DNA of 64,000 nucleotides, from contig NZ_JAZGLW010000001.1 in assembly GCF_036409155.1 (NCBI RefSeq), positions 1 to 64,000 on the forward strand. Reading direction: 5' to 3'. Position 1 is the first letter of the stretch. The number at the start of each line of letters is the position of its first letter. The translations under genes were made by a program, and so were the position numbers. Below the pieces are notes generated by a model. The model was given only the letters and a program-made list of their open reading frames with translations, made no database searches and had not been told where the DNA came from. Below, piece after piece: positions 1 to 6,825 of this stretch. Origin of the DNA: Mycobacterium sp. 050128 (GTDB lineage Bacteria > Actinomycetota > Actinomycetes > Mycobacteriales > Mycobacteriaceae).

Positions 1-384
1 ACGAGGGGTTTGGCGATTTCTCATCCTGCCGCCGAAGGACCCGTCCTCCTCACATCCCGACCATGTCGGCGTCTACAACGTCATGACCCGCAACAGCTAG
101 ATGGCCTGCAGATGATCGAACTGTCCACCCAGACGCGCGTCATTGCGATCACTCGGCCCGAAGGGCCGATCAGGTTGCGCCCTCGCCGCGACGCCCGACT
201 GAAGGCCGGCGACACCGTATACCTCGTCGGGCCTTACCGCGAGCTGATCGCGACGCTGCGCAAGGGTCAGCCTCCACCGCTGACCGCAATCAACGGTCAG
301 CGCGCCGCGACGCTCGCCGCGGCGCGTTCGGCGCACCGGCCGGACGCGCGCCCACCCAGATGGGCGCCCGACCAGGACGCTTGA
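1..384 (+). CDS. C-terminal fragment of a TrkA-C (RCK_C) domain protein, truncated by the window edge
   Basis: Only the end of this gene is inside the window. The frame is open from base 1 and the last ~60 codons before the tail read as a TrkA-C/RCK_C domain: VIAITRPEGPIRLRP, then LKAGDTVYLVGPYRELI, the usual hydrophobic strand, GD turn and VGP strand. Such domains sit at the C-terminus of K+ channels, K+ transporters and cation/proton antiporters, where they bind regulatory ligands on the cytosolic side. The last ~30 residues are Ala/Arg-rich and resemble no domain. The first ~35 codons look unlike a transporter, while another frame over the same bases ends at a stop near 100, so a frameshift upstream of the domain is possible. 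The parent family cannot be fixed from this piece. Confidence 0.6.
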   Translation, partial: TRGLAISHPAAEGPVLLTSRPCRRLQRHDPQQLDGLQMIELSTQTRVIAITRPEGPIRLRPRRDARLKAGDTVYLVGPYRELIATLRKGQPPPLTAINGQRAATLAAARSAHRPDARPPRWAPDQDA

Positions 385-525
385 CGACCCAGTCGGCCGC
401 CGATGAAAGCGGCGGGGTGGAGGCGGACGCTGACGCGTCGGCTATACGAGGTTCCGCGCGGCGTCCCGCGCGGGGTCGTCCCCGCCTGAAATCCGCTTTT
501 CTGCGAACCTTTTCCGGGCAATGGC

Positions 526-1347
526 TTATGCCTTGGCAAAGCAGTACATCCGGTAATCGGTGGATCCGCCGCTTTGCATGTCCTGGTAGACCCGCCACAC
601 CAGCACATAACCGTGGACCAGCAGCCACCTGTGCAGGATCGCTGGCACCAGGCGATCGACCGCGCGTACCCACCACTGCGAATTCTTCTCCATGCCGCGG
701 ACGACCTGCTCGTTGATCGTCGTGTGCGAAAGCATCGTCAGAGGAGCGTTCGCCAGTTCCTTTTCCCAGTCGGCGACGGTGTCGGCGAAGCGGAAGTCGG
801 CATATAAGAAATGCCCTCCAGGGCGCAGCACGCGGGCTACCTCATCGAGGAAACGCGGGAACTCGCGGTAGAGATGTGAGGATTCGATATTAATCACCGC
901 GTCAAATGATTGGTCGGGGAAGGGCAGATGCTCGGCATCGCCTTTGACGAATTCCAGGCCAGCCAGACGGTGCCGTTCTTGGCAGAACGCGATACCGATG
1001 GGGTTCAAGTCCAATGCGGTGTAGGAGGCCGGGTGCACGGTACGCACCAGGTAGGAGGCCCCGCCGCCGTGGCCGCAACCGACCTCTAGCACCCGCTTAC
1101 CGGCAAGGTCGACCTGGGTCGCCGTCCGGTGATAAAGCTGAATGAAATACCGGTCGTGCTCATCGGAGGCCGACAGCGGCACGCCCATCGGCGGATCTTC
1201 CTCGTATCCGTAATTGAGGAACAACACGTCGTCCGAACGAAGCCGACGGGTCAGGTAGGGATAAAAATATTGGTATACGAACTGGATAAATTTCGCTTTG
1301 AGAGTCCAAAGCGGCGAAGGCCGAAATTCCGGGGCCTCGAGTTCCAT
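526..1347 (-). CDS. SAM-dependent methyltransferase, Rv2952 (phthiotriol/glycolipid O-methyltransferase) family
   Basis: A 273-residue class I methyltransferase. The SAM-binding motif I is VLEVGCGHGGG at residues 86-96, followed by LDLNP (~112-116) and GDAEHLPF (~136). The region YEEDPP...LYHRTATQVDL and the C-terminal YRMYCF closely follow the M. tuberculosis phthiotriol dimycocerosate methyltransferase Rv2952 as I remember it; glycopeptidolipid methyltransferases of other mycobacteria belong to the same family. A lipid hydroxyl is the likely acceptor, but no polyketide or glycolipid locus lies nearby, so the substrate is unknown. A hydrophobic stretch after residue 20 may let it sit on the membrane. 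The ATG start at 1347 is the first Met before the conserved N-terminus. It is a monocistronic minus-strand gene. Confidence 0.85.
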   Translation of the reverse strand: MELEAPEFRPSPLWTLKAKFIQFVYQYFYPYLTRRLRSDDVLFLNYGYEEDPPMGVPLSASDEHDRYFIQLYHRTATQVDLAGKRVLEVGCGHGGGASYLVRTVHPASYTALDLNPIGIAFCQERHRLAGLEFVKGDAEHLPFPDQSFDAVINIESSHLYREFPRFLDEVARVLRPGGHFLYADFRFADTVADWEKELANAPLTMLSHTTINEQVVRGMEKNSQWWVRAVDRLVPAILHRWLLVHGYVLVWRVYQDMQSGGSTDYRMYCFAKA

Positions 1348-1652
1348 GGACGGAGTGTAGTGCGGTGATCATCGACCCGCGCGAATTTATCCGAATTTCG
1401 CAATATCGACGCCGAGGCCACGAAACCCAGGCCCTAACCGGCTCTTCGCAATTGAGGGGCACCGGTGGTGGGCGGATATCTCCGCGCGGGTGGGGCGTGT
1501 CGTTTCGGTGAGGTGGGGCCTCGTGGGTGACGATGCGGGTTCCTACCCCTGAGCTTCGCCACACCACCGAGGTGACCCGTGCAGCGAACTCCCGCCTCCC
1601 GACAACAAGCGGCTCAAATCGAGCGTCCGTACACCGGCCAGCGGCCCACCCG
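1348..1652. other. 305-bp intergenic region upstream of the methyltransferase
   Basis: No convincing gene is seen here. It holds the promoter region of the minus-strand methyltransferase and the 3' side of the minus-strand CMD gene. A short direct repeat of CGAATTT lies at about 1382-1398 within a locally AT-richer patch, which could be part of the promoter. Open frames crossing this stretch have no recognisable protein features. Confidence 0.4.
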
Positions 1653-2234
1653 TCACGACATCTCACGTGCTGCAGGGAACCTGGCTGCCCACGGTTCCAG
1701 CGGCAGCCGCGCGGCGTTGATCACGTAACTGATGGCGTGGTACCACCCGGCCGTTACGCACAGCTCGAGGATCTGCTCGTCGTCGACGTGCTCGGTCAAC
1801 GCAGCGAACAACTCATCAGACACCCTGCTGGTGGCGTGCAGCTCGTCGGCAAGGCGGAACACCGCCCGTTCGGGCGGGCTCCACACCTCATCCTCCGCCG
1901 ATCCGTGCACCGTGGAGGCCAGCTGCTTATCCGACAGGCCCAGCGGCCGCCCGAAGCCCGTCACGTGCACGCCCCACTCGTATTCCGCGCCGGTCAGCGC
2001 GCAGGTGCGGTGAATCATCACTTCCCGCAGCCGAGGATCGACCTTTCCCTTGCCCAAGATGCCCGCGCCCAACGGCCGCGCCCGCGCCGCCAGCTCCTCA
2101 TGGCGGCCGAGGACGCGAAACAGCGCCAGCGGCTCCATACCGCTGCCCGGCGGCATCCACTTTTCCAAGAGCGCCGCAAGCGCCGGTTCGTAGGGGGGCT
2201 CCAACGGCGCGATACGTGCGACGGGATCAGTCAT
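1653..2234 (-). CDS. Carboxymuconolactone decarboxylase (CMD/AhpD-like) family protein
   Basis: A 193-residue all-helical CMD-family protein. The family signature is at residues 75-90 (IHRTCALTGAEYEWGVH), with the conserved EYEW and His90. A single Cys (78) precedes it; the CxxC pair of true AhpD peroxidase is absent, so an AhpD-type dithiol cycle is not supported. Members of this subfamily are often annotated as peroxidase-related or as decarboxylases of unknown substrate. The gene diverges from an HxlR regulator, and two operator-like palindromes lie between the two starts, the nearer only 13 bp upstream of this ATG (2234). That arrangement points to control by the HxlR protein, probably in response to a thiol or electrophile stress; this is inferred from family habits. 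Confidence 0.85.
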   Translation of the reverse strand: MTDPVARIAPLEPPYEPALAALLEKWMPPGSGMEPLALFRVLGRHEELAARARPLGAGILGKGKVDPRLREVMIHRTCALTGAEYEWGVHVTGFGRPLGLSDKQLASTVHGSAEDEVWSPPERAVFRLADELHATSRVSDELFAALTEHVDDEQILELCVTAGWYHAISYVINAARLPLEPWAARFPAAREMS

Positions 2235-2247
2235 CGATTATGCTCCT

Positions 2248-2264
2248 GCTTCGGAATACGAAGC
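2248..2264. promoter_or_regulatory. Operator-like palindrome 1 (CMD/HxlR intergenic)
   Basis: A perfect inverted repeat GCTTCG-N5-CGAAGC, 17 bp, beginning 13 bp upstream of the CMD gene's ATG. It shares its arms and spacer length with the palindrome at 2274-2294; the centres are 28 bp apart. HxlR-family winged-helix dimers normally bind such short inverted repeats between divergent genes. The sequence is directly visible; the regulator assignment is inferred. Confidence 0.65.
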
Positions 2265-2273
2265 GTGACGTTA

Positions 2274-2294
2274 GCGCTTCGGAAAGCGAAGCGC
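2274..2294. promoter_or_regulatory. Operator-like palindrome 2 (CMD/HxlR intergenic)
   Basis: A perfect inverted repeat with 8-bp arms, GCGCTTCG-N5-CGAAGCGC, 17 bp upstream of the chosen HxlR start at 2312. The inner core GCTTCG-N5-CGAAGC is identical in arms and spacing to palindrome 1. Two copies of the same core in a ~50-bp stretch between divergent genes indicate paired regulator sites, giving control of the CMD gene and autoregulation. Confidence 0.7.
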
Positions 2295-2311
2295 AACTAG
2301 TGACTGACTCG

Positions 2312-2668
2312 ATGAGGACTCCGCGCCCGAACCATCCCGTCCGCGGCTCGACCACCGGTGAACCGATCATGGCCTTGCTCGACTTGCTGGGACGCCGGTG
2401 GCTACTACGCATCATCTGGGAGCTGCGCACCGCCTCGATCACCTTCCGCGACCTGCAGCTGCGCTGCGGGCGCATCAGCTCGTCGGTACTCAACGACCGC
2501 CTCCAAGAACTTCGCGCTGCCGGCATTGTCGAACTAGACCGCGGCGGTTATGCCCTAACCGACGAGGGCCGTCGACTGCTCGTCCTCTATCCGCCGCTTC
2601 ACGCCTGGGCCGAACGATGGGCACAACGCGACGCCGAAACGGCCACCGCCGCAACGACTCCTCTGTAG
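2312..2668 (+). CDS. HxlR-family winged-helix transcriptional regulator
   Basis: A 118-residue HxlR/MarR-like DNA-binding protein. The fold is recognisable from LLGRRWLLRIIWEL (helix 1-2, ~25-38), FRDLQLRCGRISSSVLNDRL (recognition helix, ~45-64), and ELDRGGYALTDEGRRL (the wing, ~74-89). The ATG at 2312 is preferred: an earlier in-frame Met (2216) would place the two palindromes inside the coding region and add residues foreign to the family. Another possible start is Met at 2369. It is divergent from the CMD gene and probably represses both through the twin palindromes. No Cys lies at the N-terminus, where redox-sensing HxlR proteins such as HypR and YodB carry theirs; one Cys occurs near residue 52, so the signal is unknown. 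Confidence 0.85.
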   Translation: MRTPRPNHPVRGSTTGEPIMALLDLLGRRWLLRIIWELRTASITFRDLQLRCGRISSSVLNDRLQELRAAGIVELDRGGYALTDEGRRLLVLYPPLHAWAERWAQRDAETATAATTPL

Positions 2669-2779
2669 GAACATTCAGGTGCGTAAAGCGAGTTATCCGA
2701 AAACCGCCGAATCAGCTCAACGGTGTTCGGGAAGCACCTCGCCATGTCGGGCGATGCACTCTCGCTTACGAAGAGACCC

Positions 2780-3610
2780 CTAACCGTTGTAGCTGGCCAC
2801 CTTTGCGGCGTGGTCGTCGAGTATCCGAAGCGATTCGTCAAGCGGCTTGGTCGGCAACAGCAACGCGACGCGTTCGTAACCCAAGCCTGCCAGCCCGTCC
2901 CAATAGTCCGGATCGGCCGGCGTGCCAAACGTTGCCAGCGGAACCGCCTTGCCCCCGCCCTCGCGCATTTGGTCGACCCGCTTGGTCAACCGCTCCACCG
3001 GAAGTGGGTTGGATATCCAACCGGCGTCATGGCGGATCACCCGCTTGACGGTGGCGTCCGAGTCACCGCCGATGAAGATCGGCGGGTGCGGTTTTTGAAC
3101 CGGTTTGGGGCGTTGGTAAGAAGCGTCGAAGTTGACGTACTTGCCGTGATACTCAGCGGGTTCGGTTGTCCACAGCGCTTTGATGGCCTCGATGCGTTCG
3201 TCGAGCAGTGCGCCACGCGTCTTCGGGTCAGTTCCGTGATTGCGCAACTCCTCGATGTTCCATCCCGCACCCACACCAAACACGAAGCGCCCACCGGAGA
3301 TCAGGTCGATACTGGCGGCCTCTTTGGCCGTGGTGATCGGATCGCGTTCAATCAGCAGCGCGATCCCGGTGAACAACTCGATCGACGAGGTCACCGCGGC
3401 TGCCGCGGCCAACGTCACGAATGGGTCGAGGGTCCGGTAGTAGATCGAGGGCAGCTTGCCACCCTGCGGATACGGAGACTCCCGACTCGCCGGAATGTGC
3501 GTGTGCTCCGCGATCACCAGCGACTCGAAGCCCCGCTCTTCGATGGCGCGTGCCAGCGAGATCGTGTCGATGGTGTCGTCGTTGACGAACGTCGCGATTC
3601 CGAATTTCAT
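2780..3610 (-). CDS. LLM-class (F420/flavin-dependent) oxidoreductase
   Basis: A 276-residue luciferase-like TIM-barrel protein. The start MKFGIATF at 3610 gives the canonical first strand; the open frame continues upstream but that extension is Arg-rich and not family-like. Features include IAEHTHIP (~34-41), a GVGAGWNIEEL segment (~112-122), the PHPPIFIGG strand and a C-terminal YERVALLLP. These match the mycobacterial TIGR03619-like group, which uses reduced F420 or FMN; the substrate cannot be told from sequence. It is convergent with the HxlR gene and has no obvious operon partner. Confidence 0.85.
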   Translation of the reverse strand: MKFGIATFVNDDTIDTISLARAIEERGFESLVIAEHTHIPASRESPYPQGGKLPSIYYRTLDPFVTLAAAAAVTSSIELFTGIALLIERDPITTAKEAASIDLISGGRFVFGVGAGWNIEELRNHGTDPKTRGALLDERIEAIKALWTTEPAEYHGKYVNFDASYQRPKPVQKPHPPIFIGGDSDATVKRVIRHDAGWISNPLPVERLTKRVDQMREGGGKAVPLATFGTPADPDYWDGLAGLGYERVALLLPTKPLDESLRILDDHAAKVASYNG

Positions 3611-3842
3611 GCTCGCCCCTGTCTGCCGGTCGTGACTCGACGCGTACCCGTCAACCAACACCCGCACGCACGACGCTAATCCCCGGGCCGCCCGCCGTCG
3701 GCACACGAGCACCATTGGCGTGTGGGGGGCCTACAGCGGCTCGCCGATATCGGGAAGCAACGCGTGTCTCCGGCTTGCGTTGTCTTCAGGATGTCGATCT
3801 CCACCGCCGAGAAATTCCCTGGCGAAAAACGCAAGGGAAACC

Positions 3843-4286
3843 TCACCGGCTCGACTTCCAGTACTCCGGCCCGCCCATCTCGAGAATGCCTTTGTGTGCG
3901 ATGGGAAAATACTTCTGGATGCGCTCCCGCACCGATTCAAGCAATTGACTAGTCGTCGGAAAATCGACATTCAGGTTGTCTTTCCTGATTTCCTCGAGTG
4001 GAACTCCCTGCCGAATCGCAAACCTGGGAAGGTATTGCCACTTCCCAGACTGATCGTGGGGACCGAACACCTTTGGGGCATCCAATGGGGCAATCATGCA
4101 ATTGATCGAACCGTCCCTGGTCGAGTCATAGATTTGGATTCTGCAATCCTTCGAACGGAAGAACACAACAGAGCCCTTTCGGCCCCATTCATCCACATCA
4201 TCGTCGAACTCATCCAACTGAAAACCAAGGTCAGTCAATAAGGGCTCGACGATAGACCGGACTCCTACCAAGAACTCTTGTGTCAT
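3843..4286 (-). CDS. Probable immunity protein for the adjacent T7SS toxin
   Basis: A 147-residue cytosolic, acidic protein with no signal peptide, membrane segment or family I can name. It starts at ATG 4286, overlapping the toxin stop in an ATGA junction, which favours translational coupling. The N-terminal half is rich in Asp and Glu (FDDDVDEWG at ~23-31) and the C-terminal half has a basic/aromatic helix. Size, acidity and position directly after a secreted toxin are the usual marks of a polymorphic-toxin immunity gene. Lines sampled at 4081-4200 are about 47-52 % G+C, far below the surrounding coding DNA, so it was probably acquired together with the toxin tip. The immunity role is inferred. 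Confidence 0.65.
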   Translation of the reverse strand: MTQEFLVGVRSIVEPLLTDLGFQLDEFDDDVDEWGRKGSVVFFRSKDCRIQIYDSTRDGSINCMIAPLDAPKVFGPHDQSGKWQYLPRFAIRQGVPLEEIRKDNLNVDFPTTSQLLESVRERIQKYFPIAHKGILEMGGPEYWKSSR

Positions 4287-6208
4287 CTCGGACCCCCCGG
4301 GATACGCACCCACGAATCTCCGACTTGCTGATAACCGTATGTCGCGGCATTGCTCTTCAAGAACACAATTTCCTTGGCGGAATAGGAATTCGGATCTAGC
4401 GTCATCAGCTCCTCAACACTACCAACTCCCTGCGGTAAATGGTATTCGATCCGAGGGACGCCGCTCTCCATTTGGCCACGGAGGAATTGCTCGTTGACCG
4501 GCCAGACGAGGCCGTGCTCTTCTACCTTGCTAAGCCCGAACGCCATCGCGTCCCAAGCCGGGTCGCCAGTGTTGAAGTAGATTCCGCCCTGGCCTCTGGC
4601 TTCGCCGATGTAGCCGCCCTCCAGCCCGCCGTATTTGCCCAAGACGACCCGGTCCGGGTTTTCACCGACGTAGTGAGTCGACATTTCAGCGATTTGCCGA
4701 CTGAGCTCTGTGGTGGGTTCTCCGTGCATGAACGCCGCGTACAAATCTTGCCCTGCTTGGTCTGCAAACGGGTGGAAGCCGATTGGTTGTTCGAAACCGA
4801 CCGGCGTGTGTGGCAAATGCGTTGGGCCGTAATCGATTGCGGCGGCGGCATCAATGTCTGCCAATTTTCCAACGCCTGCCGCTTCCGGGCCGAAGAGCAT
4901 CGCGGGCAAGGAGACCGCGGCGTCGGCGGATTTGCCGCCAAGATAGTAGGCCGGACTCGGCGAATTCAGGGCGTTTTGCACTTCGCCGATCGCCGCCCCC
5001 GCCGGGTTTTGGACAGTCTCGACCGTGCCTTGGATCATTTGCTTCCACGCGTCAAGCGCGCCCGGTAATCCGCGGTTTCCCACCCCGAGGAGGTTGTGAA
5101 CGTTCTCTTCGGTTGCAAACCAGCGGTCGGCGAATCCTTCACCGAATCCCGGCGGTGGCGAAGCCTTGGGCTCGGGAGGCAGGTAGGGAGCAATTCCGCC
5201 CTGGTCGATCCACCGCTGTGCGCCGGCCACCGCTTCGTTCACGCGTGCTTCGATCTGATCCGGCGGCACGCCATCGCCGAGCATCACCTTGCGCAACAAT
5301 GCCTTAGCGCTTTCCAACTCCGCCGGGCTCGGCTGCGGCAGCGGAACGGGCCCTCCGGGCAACAGCATTTCCTGCAGCGACCGCGGCTTGCCTCCGGCTG
5401 CGGGGACCGGCGGGCCCTTCGGAAGCGGCGTGCCGCCCGGCGCCATGGCCGTCGGAGCCGGCGAGTCCTTAGGCGGGGTACCGCCAGGCGGGGTGTCAGC
5501 GGCGCCGGCGGGCATCAACATGTCTTGCCATGTGTTCGGCTTGCCTCCGGGCGCGGCGGCGTCCTTCGGCGGGGCGCCTCCCGGCGCACCGTCCGCGCCG
5601 CCAGCGGGCGTCAACATGTCTTGCCAAGTCTTCGGCTTGCCCGCGGGCGCCTGGTTCGGTGTGCCTTGGGGCGCCGGGGCACCACCCGACGCGGATCCGG
5701 GAGCACCCGGCGGGGCTGCGCCGACGGCAGCACCGATCGCCGTGGCGAGCTCGTGATCGGCGGTGTGGGCGTGCACCTTGCAGGCGTCGAGGTCTCCCTG
5801 CAGGTTCTGCAGCTTGTAGGCGAGATCGAGTCGATCCGCTGGAATCCCCGCGGGGCCGACGTCGATTCGCCAGTCCGGCGTGATGGACCAACCGTTAGCC
5901 TGGGCGGCGCGTTCGATGTCATCCAGCTCGCGTTTGCACGCGCTCACATCCGCCTCGGCGCGCGACACCGCCGCCGCCACCTGCTGGGATTCCGCGCCAT
6001 CCGCCTCGATGTCGCGGCGAATCTTTCCTACGTCGACGCGAAATGCGTCGCCTGCTTCACCTTGCCACTCGGCGAGCACGTTGTGGGCCTGCTGCAGGCT
6101 CTCCCCCAAGCGCTGCAACGTATTTGCGCGTCCGGTGGCCGTCTCGAACACTGCTCGAATGGCGTTCAGATCCCAGCGCTTGACGTCTGCTGGAGTCAGC
6201 GACCCCAC
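4283..6208 (-). CDS. T7SS-exported polymorphic toxin: WXG-like N-domain, Pro-rich linker, C-terminal toxin domain
   Basis: A 641-residue modular protein. Residues 1-160 are a helical ESX-substrate-type domain with a WxG turn (AEWQGEAGD, W48-Q-G50). Residues 165-290 are a Pro/Ala/Gly linker carrying three copies of a GKPxTWQDMLxPAG motif. Residues 295-345 form a short helical segment, 350-450 a hydrophobic/helical region, and ~465-641 a compact C-terminal domain with DRVVLGKYGG (519-528), GGYIGEARGQGGIYFNTGD (531-549) and WPVNEQFLRGQ (569-579). I associate that C-terminal pattern with toxin tips of secreted polymorphic toxins in actinobacteria, but cannot name its activity; it is not the TNT NAD-glycohydrolase of CpnT. 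The GTG start at 6208 follows the WXG100-like gene by 3 bp and an immunity-like gene follows with an ATGA overlap. The tip is of lower G+C than the N-terminal half, suggesting a swapped module. Confidence 0.75.
   Translation of the reverse strand: MGSLTPADVKRWDLNAIRAVFETATGRANTLQRLGESLQQAHNVLAEWQGEAGDAFRVDVGKIRRDIEADGAESQQVAAAVSRAEADVSACKRELDDIERAAQANGWSITPDWRIDVGPAGIPADRLDLAYKLQNLQGDLDACKVHAHTADHELATAIGAAVGAAPPGAPGSASGGAPAPQGTPNQAPAGKPKTWQDMLTPAGGADGAPGGAPPKDAAAPGGKPNTWQDMLMPAGAADTPPGGTPPKDSPAPTAMAPGGTPLPKGPPVPAAGGKPRSLQEMLLPGGPVPLPQPSPAELESAKALLRKVMLGDGVPPDQIEARVNEAVAGAQRWIDQGGIAPYLPPEPKASPPPGFGEGFADRWFATEENVHNLLGVGNRGLPGALDAWKQMIQGTVETVQNPAGAAIGEVQNALNSPSPAYYLGGKSADAAVSLPAMLFGPEAAGVGKLADIDAAAAIDYGPTHLPHTPVGFEQPIGFHPFADQAGQDLYAAFMHGEPTTELSRQIAEMSTHYVGENPDRVVLGKYGGLEGGYIGEARGQGGIYFNTGDPAWDAMAFGLSKVEEHGLVWPVNEQFLRGQMESGVPRIEYHLPQGVGSVEELMTLDPNSYSAKEIVFLKSNAATYGYQQVGDSWVRIPGGPR
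5351..5641 (-). repeat. Three-copy GKPxTWQDMLxPAG motif within the toxin linker
   Basis: Copies encode residues 190-203 (GKPKTWQDMLTPAG; 5600-5641), 222-235 (GKPNTWQDMLMPAG; 5504-5545) and 273-286 (GKPRSLQEMLLPGG; 5351-5392). The first two are near identical, including part of the flanking Gly/Pro/Lys-Asp spacer, while the third is diverged. They are separated by disordered Pro/Ala/Gly sequence, so each copy is a likely short amphipathic helix or docking motif. Confidence 0.75.
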
Positions 6209-6211
6209 GCG

Positions 6212-6520
6212 CTACCCCTGTTCCCGCACCGACCTGAGCAGGCTGGCCGAATCGTCATCGTTCGTGGCGAAACTGACCATCGCTTCGGCGACGTGGGTCC
6301 CCAATCCGCCTACCTGAAGCTTGTGTTGACTGTGCCTGGCCTCCCACCGCGCCGCCAGCTGACCCAAGGCGAGTTGCGAGGACCCGGCCCAGCCCGGCGC
6401 GGCATCGGCCAGCACGTCTTCATGGCCGACGAATTCCACGGCGGCCTCGCCGATCCCATTGAGCACATGATTGCTGCCAACGTGCAGCGCAACGAGATCG
6501 ACATCCAACTCATCAGCCAC
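6212..6520 (-). CDS. WXG100/DUF2580-like ESX-associated small protein, partner of the toxin
   Basis: A 102-residue helical-hairpin protein. The GTG start at 6520 is chosen because GAGAGGGGG lies just upstream; the frame upstream is Arg-rich and unlike the family. It begins VADELDVDLVALHVGS, has a central turn GWAGSS (W-x-G), and ends with helix residues SFATNDDDSASLL, which matches the export signal of this family with Phe in place of the usual Tyr of YxxxD/E. Proteins like this (EspC, EsxE/F, DUF2580) are co-secreted with or chaperone a downstream substrate through a type VII system. The gene precedes the toxin by 3 bp, making a partner-toxin-immunity operon like esxF-esxE-cpnT-ift of M. tuberculosis in layout. 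Confidence 0.7.
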   Translation of the reverse strand: MADELDVDLVALHVGSNHVLNGIGEAAVEFVGHEDVLADAAPGWAGSSQLALGQLAARWEARHSQHKLQVGGLGTHVAEAMVSFATNDDDSASLLRSVREQG

Positions 6521-6825
6521 GATGGCCCCCCTCTCGGTCCCCGGCACCGCGCCGTGAAGCTTAGCTGGTTTTGCGAAGCGGCGCCCCTCACCTTTAGCGC
6601 GAACCCGTTGCGGGCGTGGGCTGGATGCGGACCTTCTCGACACTCAGTCAGCGCCCATTCATTAGCCAACGCAAGAACTATTTGCCGCCCATCGGAAGAC
6701 TGTTGTAGTGATCTACGGCGGCGCAAACGCGGCTATTGCGCTACCTCAGCCCGGACAATGCCAGCTCATCCAAGAGATCAAACCCACACCGTGTCTTCAG
6801 GTTTCGGCATTCAGCGCACGTGCGC

